DNA from: Fertoeibacter niger
GTDB taxonomy: Bacteria > Pseudomonadota > Alphaproteobacteria > Rhodobacterales > Rhodobacteraceae
Direction: 5' to 3'
DNA length: 64,000 bases
NCBI RefSeq assembly: GCF_009380135.2
Contig: NZ_WHUT02000005.1
Coordinates: 186,001-250,000 of the forward strand
Shown: in pieces, positions 18,370 through 29,473 of the stretch
Position numbering within the stretch: the stretch's first letter is position 1
Layout: every line of letters begins with the position of its first letter
Notes under the pieces: model-generated
The model's database searches: none
What the model was told of the DNA's origin: nothing
The model's input: only the letters and a program-made list of their open reading frames with translations
Position numbers and translations under genes: made by a program

Positions 18370-18786
18370 ATGAAATTCGATACCGATCTGCGCGAATCCG
18401 GGGTGACTCGCAAAGTGAAACTGCTGTTGGCAGAAGACGATGAGATCAATCAGGAAATCGTCCGCAGCCTGATTGCGATGCGGGGCGATGCCGATCTTGT
18501 CGTTGTGGGCGACGGCCGCGCCGCGCTGGAACAGGCGATGGTGCAGAAATTCGACCTGATGATTTTCGACCGGCAGATGCCGCATCTGACGGGCGACCGG
18601 GTGATCCGTTACCTGCGCGCGGCCCAGACGGTGAATTCTGGCACACCCATGATATTGTTCACCGCGTCGGTGGAACACAGCACGGTTGGCGACGGGCTGC
18701 ATGGTCTGGCCGACATGATATTGCCCAAACCGATCCGCGCCGACGAGTTCTTTGCAGCACTTGACCGGCTGGTATTCAGCCTCTGA
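18370..18786 (+). CDS. Single-domain response regulator (receiver only)
   Basis: A 138-aa CheY-like receiver with no output domain. The acidic pocket is LLLAEDDEIN, the phospho-acceptor is Asp67 in LMIFDRQMPHLTGD, the switch Ser/Thr is in ILFTAS and the conserved Lys is in ILPKPI. It follows the hybrid kinase by 237 bp and shares the HK-like receiver style (EDDEINQEI), so it is probably the shuttle receiver of a multistep relay. Good Shine-Dalgarno (GGGAG) 6 nt before the ATG. Confidence 0.92.
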   Translation: MKFDTDLRESGVTRKVKLLLAEDDEINQEIVRSLIAMRGDADLVVVGDGRAALEQAMVQKFDLMIFDRQMPHLTGDRVIRYLRAAQTVNSGTPMILFTASVEHSTVGDGLHGLADMILPKPIRADEFFAALDRLVFSL

Positions 18787-18927
18787 CACACGCCGGCCCC
18801 GGGGCGCCAAACGCCCCCCAATCCCCGGCTTTCGGACAAATTCTTGCCACTTTTTCGCGGTCTATCTAGCCCATAAGTTGAAACTGCGCCCCTCACAAAA
18901 ACACTCAAACGCGAATCAGAGGTCGAG

Positions 18928-19890
18928 ATGGCATCCTTCAGAATATTGGCGGTCGATGATGACCCCATCTTCTTGCTTCTGCTGGAGCACGTGCTGCGCC
19001 GCATCGGCTATACCGACCTGCGCTGTGTGTCATCGGGCGACGAGGCATTGAAGATCATCCGCAGTGGTGAACAGGTGTTTGACTGTTTCCTGCTGGATAT
19101 TGAAATGCCGGGCATGGACGGAATCGAGTTGTGCCGCCGCATCCGGGCGGTGCCCAGCCACCGCCGCACACCCATCGTGATGATTACCGCGATGAATTCT
19201 CAGCATTTCATCGAGGCGGCCTTTGCCTCGGGTGCCACCGACTACATCACCAAGCCCATTGACGACATCGAACTGAAAGCCCGCATCGGCATGGTGGCGC
19301 GGCTGGTTGACGAACGCCGCCGCGGCAATGCGCTGGAGGACCAGTTGCATGCGCAATCCGGCCTGCCATTGGCGCAGATCAGCTTTGACGACCCGATTCC
19401 TGTGGCCGATGTCGGCGGCGTGGTGGAATATCTGGGCTTGGAAAACTATGTGCTGACGCTGGGGCGGCTGAAACTGTTCGGCCATGCCGCGATTGCATTC
19501 AAGATCGTGAACGCATCAGAAATCTTTCTGGCCGCCGATGCGGTGTCTTACCTTGATACGCTGGCCAATGTGGCATCGGTCATTGTGGGCACGCTGAAGA
19601 CGCAGCAATTCATGATGGCCTATGCCGGGCGGGGTGAGTTTGTCTGCATGACCGCCCGCGCGTCGGTGGTGGACCCGGACGATCTGAAACTGGAAATTGC
19701 CGTGCGTCTGGGCGAATACCGCAAGCTGTATGAAGAGTTGGGCGTGCCACTGCCTGTCGTGCGGGTGGGCGAGCCGCAGGCGCCCGGGTTCTTTACCCGC
19801 GTCACGCCGCTGGCCTTGCTGGACCGTGCCCGCGCCTCGGTGCGCGACGTGGTCGCGCGGCGTGAACTGATGACCGCACTTGAGCATTGA
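18928..19890 (+). CDS. Response regulator with receiver and a degenerate GGDEF-like output domain
   Basis: 320 aa. Residues 1-120 are a receiver with DDDP acidic pocket, phospho-acceptor Asp57 in FLLDIEMPGMDG, MITAM and the Lys in YITKPI. Residues about 150-300 show the GGDEF-fold layout but the signature is degenerate: MMAYAGRGEFVCM, i.e. G234-R-G-E-F where GGDEF is expected, and no I-site RxxD just ahead of it. It therefore probably does not make c-di-GMP; it could bind a nucleotide or act as a dimerisation/partner domain. The stop is 4 bp before the HPt gene start, so the two are coupled. The GGDEF relationship is my inference from the short motif and its surroundings. Confidence 0.75.
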   Translation: MASFRILAVDDDPIFLLLLEHVLRRIGYTDLRCVSSGDEALKIIRSGEQVFDCFLLDIEMPGMDGIELCRRIRAVPSHRRTPIVMITAMNSQHFIEAAFASGATDYITKPIDDIELKARIGMVARLVDERRRGNALEDQLHAQSGLPLAQISFDDPIPVADVGGVVEYLGLENYVLTLGRLKLFGHAAIAFKIVNASEIFLAADAVSYLDTLANVASVIVGTLKTQQFMMAYAGRGEFVCMTARASVVDPDDLKLEIAVRLGEYRKLYEELGVPLPVVRVGEPQAPGFFTRVTPLALLDRARASVRDVVARRELMTALEH

Positions 19891-19894
19891 TGCG

Positions 19895-20266
19895 ATGAAA
19901 ACCGGCCTGCCCCAAAACGCGCCCGCCCCCGGGGCCAACCCCGCCTATCTGGCGGCGCTGGAGCCGGTGCGCCGCCGGTTCATCGAAACCACCGAAGCCC
20001 GCATTCTGGAGATCGAAGCTTTGCGGCTGGATGTCGAGGCCGGGCGCGACGCCGAGGCTGCGGCCCGCCAGATCGCCCGCATCGCCCACAAGATTTCGGG
20101 CGTGGCGGCAACGCTGGGCTTCGCGCAGGTGGGTGCCCTTGCGGCCCAGGTCGAACGCCTGCTGGATGCGGGACATTCCGGCGGCACGGCAAAGGATCGC
20201 TGGGCGCGCGCCAAGCCGCAGGTGGAAAGCCTGCTGGACGCGCTGGAAGCCGTGCTGGACGCCTGA
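19895..20266 (+). CDS. HPt phosphotransfer protein
   Basis: A 123-aa helical protein with the histidine phosphotransfer signature RIAHKISGVAATLGFAQVGALA; the phospho-accepting residue is His65. It would carry phosphate between the receiver of the hybrid kinase and the stand-alone or REC-GGDEF-like receivers. ATG at 19895 chosen; the upstream TTG at 19880 overlaps the previous gene. It sits in the middle of the phosphorelay locus, which makes its role clear, although the actual wiring cannot be read from sequence. Confidence 0.85.
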   Translation: MKTGLPQNAPAPGANPAYLAALEPVRRRFIETTEARILEIEALRLDVEAGRDAEAAARQIARIAHKISGVAATLGFAQVGALAAQVERLLDAGHSGGTAKDRWARAKPQVESLLDALEAVLDA

Positions 20267-20459
20267 AGAAACCGCCACAGCGCCCAATTATCCCGTTCCG
20301 CCGGACGGCCTGCATTGGATTTCCATCGGAACCCCACTAAACTGTCGTCAACGCTGTGGAATATCCGGGCCAATCGCAAGGTGACACGCGGCGGAAATTG
20401 CGGTGCGCCGCCATCGGCCGATGGAACGCCACCCTGGGGTTGAGCGTGGAGCGCATCTG

Positions 20460-22649
20460 ATGGCCACCTGTTTTCAACTGGCCCCCCCGGATGATGCGTC
20501 TTTCGTGGCGATCATTGTGCTGCTTGGGGTGGCCATGGTCACGCTTTGGGTGCGGCGGCAGAACCACTTCTTTGGCAAGGACCACTTTCTGCTGGCCCAT
20601 GCCGCCATGATCATGTGGCTGGGTGCAGCACTGCTGGAACTCATGTCGCTGTCGGGCGATTGCAAGGTGTTCTGGGCCAAGATGGCCTGGCCGGGCATCG
20701 TGCTGACACCGACGGCCTGGGCGCTCTTCCTGCTGGACTATTCCTATGGCCGCGCCCCGCAGCCAAGCCGCTGGAAAACCGCGCTTCTGATCGGCGGGCC
20801 GCTGATAGTGGCGGTCATGGTGTTCACGAATCCCTGGCACCAGGCGTTCTATGGGCCCGGCACGCGGCTGGTCGCCACCGGGTTGCGCATGTCGGTGGTC
20901 TATGAACATGGGCCGCTGTTCTATGTGGCCGCCGCCTATGTCTATCTGTTCCTGATGGCGGGAATCGTGATTTCGGCCATTGGCGCGATCCGGGCACACC
21001 GGCGCTACCGCATGTTCTTTCTGGGCCTTCTGGCCATCACCACGGTGCCGATGCTGGGCAATCTGGCCTACATCGCCTTTGGCGTCACCATTTTCGGGTT
21101 TGATCCCACGCCATTCCTGTTTTCGTTCATCCTGTTCATGTTCACCTGGATGATCTTCAACAACCGGCTGATGGACATCAGCGCCATCGCCAAGGATCTG
21201 CTGTTTTACAACACCACCGATGCGATCCTGATCTTTGACGCGACAGGCCGGGTGGCCGGCGCCAACCCCGAGGCGAAACAGCTGTTCAGGGCAACCCTGC
21301 CCACCCTGGGCGGCGACATACGGCGGGTCGAACATGTGGGCGCGGTCGCCGCCGAGGTGCTGAACTGGCAGGGCAATGTGGCGGCGCAAACGCTGGCCAT
21401 CGGTGCGCGGCATTTCGACCTGCGCATCACGCCCATCGAAAAGCCGCTGGACCGCAACCATGCGATCATGGGGTGGGTGCTCTCGCTGATCGACGTGACC
21501 GAGCGGCGCTTTCTGGCCGGCGCGCTGCTGGCCGAACGGGATTACCTGTCAAAGCTTATGGATACCTCGATGTCTGGCATCTTTGCGCTGGATGCCAACG
21601 GCCTTTTCGTTTTCGCCAATTCCGAGGCCGAGCGGATTCTGGGCATCACCCTGTCCCAGGTGCAGGGCCTGCGTTTCGACGATCCCCGCTGGCAGATCGC
21701 CCCGGTGGGCGACGACACGCAAGAGCATATCGACGCCACACTGAAAGTGTTCCTGACCAATGACGAACCGGCGCGGGACTGGCGGTTTTCGTTTCTCCGT
21801 GCCGATGGGGTGCGGCGCATCCTGTCGATCAACACCGCGCCGATCACCCTGCCCGACAGCCCGGCACGGCTGGTCTGCGCGATAGCCGACATCACCGAAC
21901 AGGAACGCGCGGCGGCAGCCCTGCGGCTGGCGGTTGAACGCGCCCAGGCGGCCAGTCGGGCGAAATCGCAGTTTCTGGCCAATATGAGCCACGAGATCCG
22001 CACGCCCTTGAACGGCGTGCTGGGCATGGCCGAGGTGCTGGACCGCGTGGTGCAGGATGCCGAACACAAGCGCATGGTGACAACGATCCGCCGCTCGGGC
22101 GAATTGCTGCTGGCGATCCTGAACGATGTGCTGGATATGTCAAAGATCGAGGCGGGCAAGCTGGATCTGGAACAAGTGCCTTTCCGCCCCGACACGATGG
22201 CCGCCCGGATCGAGGAGCTGCATGCCCAGCGGGCCGAGGAAAAGAACATCGTGCTGGAAGTGTTTACCAGTGGCGCGCCCGAGGTGCCGCGTCTGGGTGA
22301 TCCGCACCGCGTGATGCAGATCCTGCAAAATCTGGTCAGCAATGCCATCAAGTTCACCAATACGGGCGAGGTGACGGTCAAATTCATCTGCCCGCGTGGC
22401 CGCCCGCTGGTGATCGAGGTGAAGGATACCGGCATCGGCATGACCCCCGATCAGGCCGCCCGGGTGTTCGAGGAATTTGAACAGGCCGACGGATCTGTCA
22501 CCCGGCGCTTTGGCGGCACAGGGCTGGGCATGTCGATCGTGCGCAAGCTGACGCAGATGATGGGCGGCGAGGTGGTGCTGGATACGGTGCTTGGGCAGGG
22601 CACGACAGTGCGCGTGACCCTGCCGCTGCCCGAGGCGGGAACGGCCTGA
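20460..22649 (+). CDS. Membrane sensor histidine kinase: 7TM, two PAS, HisKA, HATPase
   Basis: A 729-aa protein. The first about 240 residues hold seven hydrophobic segments resembling the N-terminal 7TM region of histidine kinases, followed by a PAS unit ([19 protein letters not shown]), a second PAS ([24 protein letters not shown]), HisKA with His511 in [12 protein letters not shown], and HATPase with [15 protein letters not shown] and [10 protein letters not shown]. The kinase core is very close to that of the hybrid kinase at 13627-18132, so the two probably arose by duplication, but this one lacks a receiver and would need the locus's own receivers. ATG at 20460 starts just before the first membrane helix. 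Confidence 0.92.
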   Translation: MATCFQLAPPDDASFVAIIVLLGVAMVTLWVRRQNHFFGKDHFLLAHAAMIMWLGAALLELMSLSGDCKVFWAKMAWPGIVLTPTAWALFLLDYSYGRAPQPSRWKTALLIGGPLIVAVMVFTNPWHQAFYGPGTRLVATGLRMSVVYEHGPLFYVAAAYVYLFLMAGIVISAIGAIRAHRRYRMFFLGLLAITTVPMLGNLAYIAFGVTIFGFDPTPFLFSFILFMFTWMIFNNRLMDISAIAKDLLFYNTTDAILIFDATGRVAGANPEAKQLFRATLPTLGGDIRRVEHVGAVAAEVLNWQGNVAAQTLAIGARHFDLRITPIEKPLDRNHAIMGWVLSLIDVTERRFLAGALLAERDYLSKLMDTSMSGIFALDANGLFVFANSEAERILGITLSQVQGLRFDDPRWQIAPVGDDTQEHIDATLKVFLTNDEPARDWRFSFLRADGVRRILSINTAPITLPDSPARLVCAIADITEQERAAAALRLAVERAQAASRAKSQFLANMSHEIRTPLNGVLGMAEVLDRVVQDAEHKRMVTTIRRSGELLLAILNDVLDMSKIEAGKLDLEQVPFRPDTMAARIEELHAQRAEEKNIVLEVFTSGAPEVPRLGDPHRVMQILQNLVSNAIKFTNTGEVTVKFICPRGRPLVIEVKDTGIGMTPDQAARVFEEFEQADGSVTRRFGGTGLGMSIVRKLTQMMGGEVVLDTVLGQGTTVRVTLPLPEAGTA

Positions 22650-22791
22650 GGTGGCCCAGTGGCGGCGCACAGGAATTGGGCATTTGCCCCCTGTCGTGCT
22701 GTTGCCGTGCCATGGGCTGCGAATGGCGGTAGCATGGGGCAAGGATTTGTGAAACCGTGGACCCAAGCCGCAGTTTGAGACGAAAAAACAC

Positions 22792-25700
22792 ATGTCGATC
22801 AAGGCCAGCATCCACCACCTGACGCATTACCGCTATGACCGCCCGGTTGTTCTGGGGCCGCAGATCATCCGCCTGCGCCCGGCGCCGCATTCACGCACCC
22901 GCGTGATTTCGCATTCGCTGAAGGTCAGCCCCGGCGGCCATTTCGTGAACCACCAGCAGGATCCCTATGGCAACTGGCTGGCGCGCTTCGTGTTTCCCGA
23001 GCCGGTGATGGAATTCAAGATCGAGGTCGATCTTGTGGCCGACATGACGGTGTATAACCCGTTCGATTTCTTTGTAGAGGATTCGGCGGAATTCTGGCCG
23101 TTCGAATACCCCGAAGACATCAAGCCCGATCTGGTGATCTATTCGCAGCCCGAACCCATTGGCCCGCTGCTGCAAAAATTCATCGACAGCATCCCGCGCG
23201 GCCGCACCCGCACGGTCGATTTCATCGTGGGCCTGAACGCGCGCATCGCCAATGAAATCGGCTATGTCATCCGCATGGAGCCGGGGGTCTGGACGCCCGA
23301 GGAAACGCTGGGCAATGCCAAGGGGTCGTGCCGTGATTCAAGCTGGCTGCTGGTGCAGACCCTGCGGCATCTGGGCTTTGCCGCGCGGTTTGTGTCGGGC
23401 TATCTGATCCAGTTGAAACCCGACCTCAAGGCGCTGGACGGCCCTTCGGGCACCGAGGTGGATTTCACCGATCTGCATGCCTGGACCGAGGTATATCTGC
23501 CCGGCGCGGGCTGGATCGGGTTCGATGCCACATCGGGGCTGTTGACCGGCGAAAGCCACATCCCGCTGGCCGCCACCCCGCATTACCGCAATGCAGCACC
23601 CATTTCCGGCCTCGCCAGCTTTGCCGAGGTGGATTTCGGGTTCGACATGAAGGTCAGCCGCGTTGCCGAACATCCGCGCATCACAAAACCCTTTGCGGAT
23701 GATGCCTGGCAGGAGCTGAACGCGCTGGGGCACAAGGTTGATGCCGCGCTGAAGGCGGGCGACGTGCGTCTGACCATGGGCGGCGAGCCGACCTTTGTTT
23801 CCATCGACGATTTCGAGGCGGCGGAATGGAACACCGCCGCTGTCGGCCCCACCAAACGCATTCTGGCCGACCAGTTGATCCGCCGGTTGCGCGACCGTTT
23901 CGCGCCGGGGGGGTTCCTGCACTATGGGCAGGGCAAGTGGTATCCGGGCGAGACCCTGCCGCGCTGGACCTTCAGCCTTTACTGGCGCAATGACGGCCAG
24001 CCGGTCTGGAACGATGCGGCGCTGGTGGCCGAAGAGGGCGCGCAGACCGGCGTTGGCCCCTTGCAGGCGCAGGAACTGCTGCGCGAGATCGCGGCGGAGC
24101 TGGAGGTGGAGGATGATTGCATCCTGCCCGCCTATGAAGACCCCGCCGAATGGCTGGTGCGCGAGGCGAACCTGCCGGTCAACGTCACCCCCGCGAATTC
24201 CGAGTTGAAAGACCCTGAGGCGCGGCATCGGCTGGCCACGGTGTTCAACCGGGGGCTGACCGTGCCTTCGGGGTTCGTGCTGCCGGTGCAAAGCCAGCAG
24301 GCGCGGGCCTCGGGACGCCGCTGGCGCACCGAACGCTGGCGTCTGCGGCGCGGCCACATGTTCCTGGTGCCGGGCGACAGCCCGGTGGGCTACCGGCTGC
24401 CGCTGGATTCGCTGCCCTGGCTGTCAGCGGCGCAATACCCCTATATCAACCCGGTCGATCCTACGGTGGAGCGTGGCCCCCTGCCGGTCTTTGCGGCGCC
24501 TGAGGGCGGCGAGCGGCGCTCGCAGCCCATGGCCAGCTTCGTGGCCACGCCCTCCAGCGCGCAGGTCAGCCAGGGCAGCCCGGTGGCCGAGGTGGATGGC
24601 TTCATCCGCACCGCCCTTTCGGTCGAACCGCGCGACGGGCGGCTTTGCGTGTTCATGCCGCCGGTGGTGTCGATCGAGGATTATCTTGATCTGCTGAACG
24701 CCGCCGAGGCTGCGGCCAAACGCCTTGGCCTGCCCGTGCATATCGAGGGTTACGCGCCGCCGCATGACCCGCGGCTGAACGTGATCCGCGTGGCCCCCGA
24801 CCCGGGCGTGATCGAGGTGAACATCCACCCCGCGCATTCGTGGGATGACTGTGTGGCCATCACCAATGCCGTCTATGAAGAGGCCCGCCAGACCCGTCTG
24901 GGCGCAGACAAGTTCATGATCGACGGCAAGCATTGCGGCACCGGCGGCGGCAACCATGTGGTTGTGGGCGGCTCCACCCCCAATGACAGCCCCTTCCTGC
25001 GTCGCCCCGACCTGCTGAAAAGCCTGATCCTGCACTGGAACCGGCACCCGGCGATGTCCTATCTGTTCTCGGGGCTGTTCATCGGCCCCACCAGCCAGGC
25101 CCCCCGCATCGACGAGGCGCGCCACGACAGCCTTTATGAGCTGGAAATCGCACTGAACCAGATCCCCGCGCCCGGGCAGGGGCCGGCCCCGATGCCATGG
25201 CTGACCGACCGGCTGTTGCGCAACATCCTGACCGATGTGACCGGCAACACCCACCGGGCGGAAATCTGCATCGACAAGATGTTTTCCCCCGATGGCCCCA
25301 CAGGCCGCCTGGGTCTGGTGGAATTCCGCGGGTTCGAGATGCCGCCGGACCCGCGCATGAGCCTTGCCCAGCAGCTCTTGATCCGCGCGCTGATCGCCCG
25401 CATGTGGGCCAACCCGCTGCAAGGCGATCTGACCCGCTGGGGCACCGTGCTGCATGACCGTTTCATGCTGCCGCATTTCGTGTGGGAGGATTTTACCGAT
25501 GTGCTGGCCGACCTTGGCCGCCACGGCTTTCCCTTGCGCGCCGAATGGTTCGAGGCGCAGGCCGAGTTCCGCTTCCCGTTCTGCGGCGAGGTGGAATATG
25601 AAGGCGTGCATCTGGAAATCCGGCAGGCGCTGGAGCCTTGGCATGTGCTGGGTGAAACCGGGGCCATCGGCGGCACGGTGCGCTACACCGACAGTTCCAC

Positions 25701-26121
25701 CGAACGCTTGCAGGTGAAACTGACCGCGACGGATTCTGCCCGCTATACCGTGGTCAGCAACCGCCGCCGCGTGCCGCTGACGGCCACGGGCACCAGCGGC
25801 GTGGCCGTGGCGGGGGTGCGCTACAAGGCGTGGCAGCCTGCTGCCGCCCTGCATCCGGTGGTGCCGGTGAATGCGCCGCTGACATTCGACATCTATGACA
25901 CCTGGTCGGGGCGCAGTCTGGGGGGCTGTGTCTACCATGTCGCCCATCCCGGCGGGCGCAGCTATGACACGTTCCCGGTGAACAACAACGAGGCCGAGGC
26001 GCGGCGCCTGGCGCGCTTTGCCCCGCATGGCCACAGCCCCGGGGCCTTCTGGCTGCCGCAGGACCAGCCGCACCGCGAATTTCCGCTGACACTCGATCTG
26101 CGCCGCCCGGCAGGTCTGTGA
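22792..26121 (+). CDS. Large transglutaminase-like protein with DUF2126 domain
   Basis: 1109 aa. The N-terminal third is a transglutaminase-like cysteine peptidase fold: N-terminal beta region ([12 protein letters not shown]), catalytic Cys180 in [13 protein letters not shown], His in [15 protein letters not shown] and Asp in GFDATSG. The rest is the DUF2126 region, with blocks [60 protein letters not shown] and [18 protein letters not shown]. This family always travels with circularly permuted ATP-grasp and alpha-E proteins, and was proposed from comparative genomics to take part in a peptide-bond forming/cleaving system; its substrate is unknown. It starts a three-gene run with 3 bp to the next gene. 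Confidence 0.92.
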   Translation: MSIKASIHHLTHYRYDRPVVLGPQIIRLRPAPHSRTRVISHSLKVSPGGHFVNHQQDPYGNWLARFVFPEPVMEFKIEVDLVADMTVYNPFDFFVEDSAEFWPFEYPEDIKPDLVIYSQPEPIGPLLQKFIDSIPRGRTRTVDFIVGLNARIANEIGYVIRMEPGVWTPEETLGNAKGSCRDSSWLLVQTLRHLGFAARFVSGYLIQLKPDLKALDGPSGTEVDFTDLHAWTEVYLPGAGWIGFDATSGLLTGESHIPLAATPHYRNAAPISGLASFAEVDFGFDMKVSRVAEHPRITKPFADDAWQELNALGHKVDAALKAGDVRLTMGGEPTFVSIDDFEAAEWNTAAVGPTKRILADQLIRRLRDRFAPGGFLHYGQGKWYPGETLPRWTFSLYWRNDGQPVWNDAALVAEEGAQTGVGPLQAQELLREIAAELEVEDDCILPAYEDPAEWLVREANLPVNVTPANSELKDPEARHRLATVFNRGLTVPSGFVLPVQSQQARASGRRWRTERWRLRRGHMFLVPGDSPVGYRLPLDSLPWLSAAQYPYINPVDPTVERGPLPVFAAPEGGERRSQPMASFVATPSSAQVSQGSPVAEVDGFIRTALSVEPRDGRLCVFMPPVVSIEDYLDLLNAAEAAAKRLGLPVHIEGYAPPHDPRLNVIRVAPDPGVIEVNIHPAHSWDDCVAITNAVYEEARQTRLGADKFMIDGKHCGTGGGNHVVVGGSTPNDSPFLRRPDLLKSLILHWNRHPAMSYLFSGLFIGPTSQAPRIDEARHDSLYELEIALNQIPAPGQGPAPMPWLTDRLLRNILTDVTGNTHRAEICIDKMFSPDGPTGRLGLVEFRGFEMPPDPRMSLAQQLLIRALIARMWANPLQGDLTRWGTVLHDRFMLPHFVWEDFTDVLADLGRHGFPLRAEWFEAQAEFRFPFCGEVEYEGVHLEIRQALEPWHVLGETGAIGGTVRYTDSSTERLQVKLTATDSARYTVVSNRRRVPLTATGTSGVAVAGVRYKAWQPAAALHPVVPVNAPLTFDIYDTWSGRSLGGCVYHVAHPGGRSYDTFPVNNNEAEARRLARFAPHGHSPGAFWLPQDQPHREFPLTLDLRRPAGL

Positions 26122-26124
26122 CGC

Positions 26125-28515
26125 ATGGAAAAGAAAGCCCCCGGCCCCGATGCCCTGCCGCCGGTTCTGGCGGGCTATCAACCCTTGCCGGGGATTTCCG
26201 ATGAACTGCTGGATCCGCAGGGCCAGATACGCCCGGTCTGGCGCGGTTTCGTGCGGCATTTCGCCGGGCTGACGCCGGAAGACATCGGCAGGCGTTTCGC
26301 GCGGGGCGACCAGTATCTGCGCGATGCGGGGGTGTTTTTCCGCCAGTATGGCGTGGGCGGCGGGTCAACCGAACGGGCCTGGCCGCTCAGCCATATTCCC
26401 GTGCTGATCGAAGAGGCGGAGTGGGACAAGATCGCGCAGGGCCTGATGCAGCGCGCTGACCTCTTGGAACAGGTGATGGCCGATCTTTACGGCCCCAACC
26501 GGCTGGTGGCCGACGGGCATCTGCCCGCAGCACTGGTGGCGGGCAACCCCGAATGGCTGCGCCCGATGGTGGGGGTGGAACCGCGCGGCGGGCATTACCT
26601 GCATTTTCTGGCGTTCGAGATTGGGCGCGGCCCGGATGGCACATGGTGGGTGCTGGGCGACCGGGCGCAGGCCCCCTCGGGTGCCGGGTTCGCGCTGGAA
26701 AACCGCGTGGCGGTGGGGCGGGTGTTTTCCGACCTTTACGCCGACGCGCATGTGCACCGGCTGGCCGGGTTTTTCCGGCTGTTCCGCGATGCGTTGCAGG
26801 GGCTGCGCGCCGACAGTGACAGTCGCGTGGGCATCCTGACCCCCGGCCCGCTGAATGAAACCTATTTCGAACATGCCTATATCGCGCGCTATCTGGGGTT
26901 CATGCTGCTTCAGGGCGAGGATCTGACGGTGGCCGACGGGCAGCTGATGGTGCGCACTGTGGCGGGCCTCAAACCCATTTCGGTGCTGTGGCGCAGGCTT
27001 GACGGGGCCTACGCCGACCCGCTGGAACTGGAGGCGCAATCGCGCCTTGGCACCCCGGGCATGGTATCGGCACTGCGCAAGGGTTCGGCCACGATGGTGA
27101 ACGCCATCGGTTCGGGCGTGCTGGAAACCCGGGCGCTGCTGGCCTTCATGCCGCGCATCGCGCGTGCGCTGCGGGATGAGCCGCTGATCCTGCCCAATAT
27201 CGCAACCTGGTGGTGCGGCCAGGCCAAGGAGCGTGCCCATGTGCAGGCCAACCCCGAACGCATGGTCATCAGCCCCGCCCTTTCCACCCGCCAGCCGTTT
27301 GATGACGATGCGGCGGCGGTGCAGGGCAACCGGGTAAAACCGGATGAGCTGGCCCGCTGGCTGGCCAAGGATGGTGCCAATCTGGTGGGGCAAGAGGCTG
27401 TTACCCTGTCCACCACGCCCGCCTATGTCGATGGCGCGCTGACCCCCCGCCCGATGAGCCTGCGTGTTTTCGTGGCCCGCACGCCCTCGGGCTGGCAGGT
27501 GATGCCCGGCGGCTTTGCCCGCATCGGCAGCACCCCCGACCCCAAGGCCATTGCCATGCAGCGCGGCGGCACGGCGGCGGATGTGTGGATCGTCAGCCCA
27601 AAGCCGGTGGAAACCGCCAGCATGCTGCCGGCCGAAGGGCCCTATGTGCGCACGCAGCTTTCAGTGCTGCCATCACGCGCGGCGGACAACCTGTATTGGC
27701 TGGGCCGCTATGTGGAACGCACCGAAGGCATCATGCGGCTGGCGCGGTCGCATCACATCAGGCTGGTCGAAACCGGCGATGCCACAGCCCCCCTGCTGAC
27801 CGCCATAGCGCCGCTGTTCAAGGGGCAGGGCATCGACCCCGCCGAAGGTATCCCCAAGGGGCTGATCGCCACGCTGGGCTCGGCCATCGGCAGCGCGGCA
27901 CAGGTGCGCGACCGCTTTTCGCCTGATGGCTGGTCGGCGCTGACCGATCTGGACAAGACCGCCCGGCGCATGGCCGAAACCGTCACGGCAGGCGATGACG
28001 CCGCCCGCGCCATTTCGGCCCTGCTGCGCAAGCTGACCGGTTTTTCGGGGCTGGTGCATGAAAACATGTATCGTTTCACCGGCTGGCGGTTTCTGGAACT
28101 GGGCCGCTATATCGAACGGGCTGCGGGGATGGCCGGCGTGCTGGCCACACTGGCCGACGCCGAGGCGCCCGATGGCGCGCTGGATCTGGCGGTCGAGGTG
28201 GGCGATTCTGTGATGTCGCACCGCCGCCGCTTTGCCGTATCGTCCACGCGGGAAACGGTGATCGACCTGCTGGCGCTGGATGGCAGCAACCCGCGCGCGG
28301 TGATGTTCCAGCTGGATGGCATCCGCGCGCAGGTGGCTTTGCTGCCGGGGGCGACGCAGGCGGGGCAATTGTCTGATCTGTCGCGGGCCGTTTTGCGTGC
28401 CCATACCGCGCTGGCCACCGAGCGCCCCGAAACGCTGGACAGTGCCGCGATCTGGGAATTGCGCAGCACCGTCTGGGGCCTGTCTGACCTTCTGACCGAA
28501 ACGTATCTGCGCTGA
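26125..28515 (+). CDS. Circularly permuted ATP-grasp fused to an alpha-E domain
   Basis: 796 aa. Residues about 1-490 are a circularly permuted type-2 ATP-grasp ligase (blocks YGVGGGSTERAWPL, ILTPGPLNETYFEHAYIARYLG, LVEGEDL-like LLQGEDLTVADG, NAIGSGVLETRALLAFMPRIAR, LPNIATWWCGQ). Residues about 510-796 are the helical alpha-E domain (DUF403: VLPSRAADNLYWLGRYVERTEG, YRFTGWRFLELGRYIERA, RRRFAVSSTRETVIDLLALDGSNPRAV). These are usually encoded as two neighbouring genes, here joined in one frame. The ATP-grasp part is expected to activate a carboxylate for amide-bond formation. It lies between two transglutaminase-like genes and overlaps the next by ATGA. Confidence 0.92.
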   Translation: MEKKAPGPDALPPVLAGYQPLPGISDELLDPQGQIRPVWRGFVRHFAGLTPEDIGRRFARGDQYLRDAGVFFRQYGVGGGSTERAWPLSHIPVLIEEAEWDKIAQGLMQRADLLEQVMADLYGPNRLVADGHLPAALVAGNPEWLRPMVGVEPRGGHYLHFLAFEIGRGPDGTWWVLGDRAQAPSGAGFALENRVAVGRVFSDLYADAHVHRLAGFFRLFRDALQGLRADSDSRVGILTPGPLNETYFEHAYIARYLGFMLLQGEDLTVADGQLMVRTVAGLKPISVLWRRLDGAYADPLELEAQSRLGTPGMVSALRKGSATMVNAIGSGVLETRALLAFMPRIARALRDEPLILPNIATWWCGQAKERAHVQANPERMVISPALSTRQPFDDDAAAVQGNRVKPDELARWLAKDGANLVGQEAVTLSTTPAYVDGALTPRPMSLRVFVARTPSGWQVMPGGFARIGSTPDPKAIAMQRGGTAADVWIVSPKPVETASMLPAEGPYVRTQLSVLPSRAADNLYWLGRYVERTEGIMRLARSHHIRLVETGDATAPLLTAIAPLFKGQGIDPAEGIPKGLIATLGSAIGSAAQVRDRFSPDGWSALTDLDKTARRMAETVTAGDDAARAISALLRKLTGFSGLVHENMYRFTGWRFLELGRYIERAAGMAGVLATLADAEAPDGALDLAVEVGDSVMSHRRRFAVSSTRETVIDLLALDGSNPRAVMFQLDGIRAQVALLPGATQAGQLSDLSRAVLRAHTALATERPETLDSAAIWELRSTVWGLSDLLTETYLR

Positions 28516-29390
28516 TGCTGTATCACATCCGCCTGTCCATCACTTACGACTATGACAGCCCGGCGATGGGCGGGCGGCATCTGCTGCGCCTGTTGCCGCT
28601 GGACATTCCGGGCGAACAAGAGGTGACGGCCCCGCTGCTGGCCATCAGCCCGCGCCCCACGGAACGCGGCAGTTTCACCGATTTCTTCGGCAACCCGACC
28701 GAGGAAATGGCCTTGATGAGCGACCACAGCAAGATTGTCTTTACCGCTACGGCACGGGTGAACCGCAGCTTTGCCGGGCCGGGTGATGATGTATCGGGCC
28801 CGCTGGCCACCCTGCCCGCGGCGCTTGCCGCATGGCGGGAACTTGACGGCACGTCGCCGCATCATTTCCTGCATGCCTCACCGCGCATCCACCCCGCCGC
28901 CCCGATGACCGACTATGCCCGCGCCGCCATCAAAGGGGCGCGCAGCGTGCGTGGCGCGGTCGAGGCTTTGGGCATGGCGCTGCACCGCGACATGACATTC
29001 GATTCCCGCACCACCACGGTCGATACCCCGCCGGACGAGGCGTTCGAGCGCCGCACCGGCGTGTGCCAGGATTTCGCGCAGGTGATGATCGCGGCGCTGC
29101 GCGGCATCGGCATCCCGGCGGGCTATGTATCAGGCTTTCTGCGCACAGTGCCGCCACCCGGCAAGCCCCGGCTGGAGGGTGCGGATGCGATGCATGCCTG
29201 GGTGCGCGCCTGGTGTGGCCCCGAGGCGGGATGGGTGGAGTTTGACCCCACCAACGCCTGCCTTGTCGGGGCCGATCACATCGTTGTCGCCTATGGCCGC
29301 GATTACGGCGATGTGGCCCCGGTGGCCGGGGTGCTGCGCATTTCCGGCAAGCAGAAAAGCAAACAGGCGGTGGATGTGATCGCGCTGTAG
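28515..29390 (+). CDS. Transglutaminase-like cysteine protease family protein
   Basis: 291 aa, with an N-terminal beta domain ([26 protein letters not shown]) and a core with catalytic Cys in [12 protein letters not shown], His in [11 protein letters not shown] and Asp in [11 protein letters not shown]. This is the small transglutaminase-like member that accompanies DUF2126, ATP-grasp and alpha-E proteins. Starts with an ATGA overlap on the previous gene, so the three are one operon. The catalytic triad is complete. Predicted activity is hydrolysis or transfer at an amide bond, cytoplasmic because no signal peptide is seen. Confidence 0.92.
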   Translation: MLYHIRLSITYDYDSPAMGGRHLLRLLPLDIPGEQEVTAPLLAISPRPTERGSFTDFFGNPTEEMALMSDHSKIVFTATARVNRSFAGPGDDVSGPLATLPAALAAWRELDGTSPHHFLHASPRIHPAAPMTDYARAAIKGARSVRGAVEALGMALHRDMTFDSRTTTVDTPPDEAFERRTGVCQDFAQVMIAALRGIGIPAGYVSGFLRTVPPPGKPRLEGADAMHAWVRAWCGPEAGWVEFDPTNACLVGADHIVVAYGRDYGDVAPVAGVLRISGKQKSKQAVDVIAL

Positions 29391-29473
29391 AACCGCCCGC
29401 AGCCCGCGATTGCATTTCCCGCCCCTGCGGCTTATCTCGGGGCAACCTGACGCGACCGAAAGGCCAGCCGCCG

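Noticed and set aside
24424-26259. 611-aa minus-strand open frame opposite the DUF2126 gene
   Set aside because: His/Gln/Gly/Arg-rich composition typical of antisense reading of high-GC genes.
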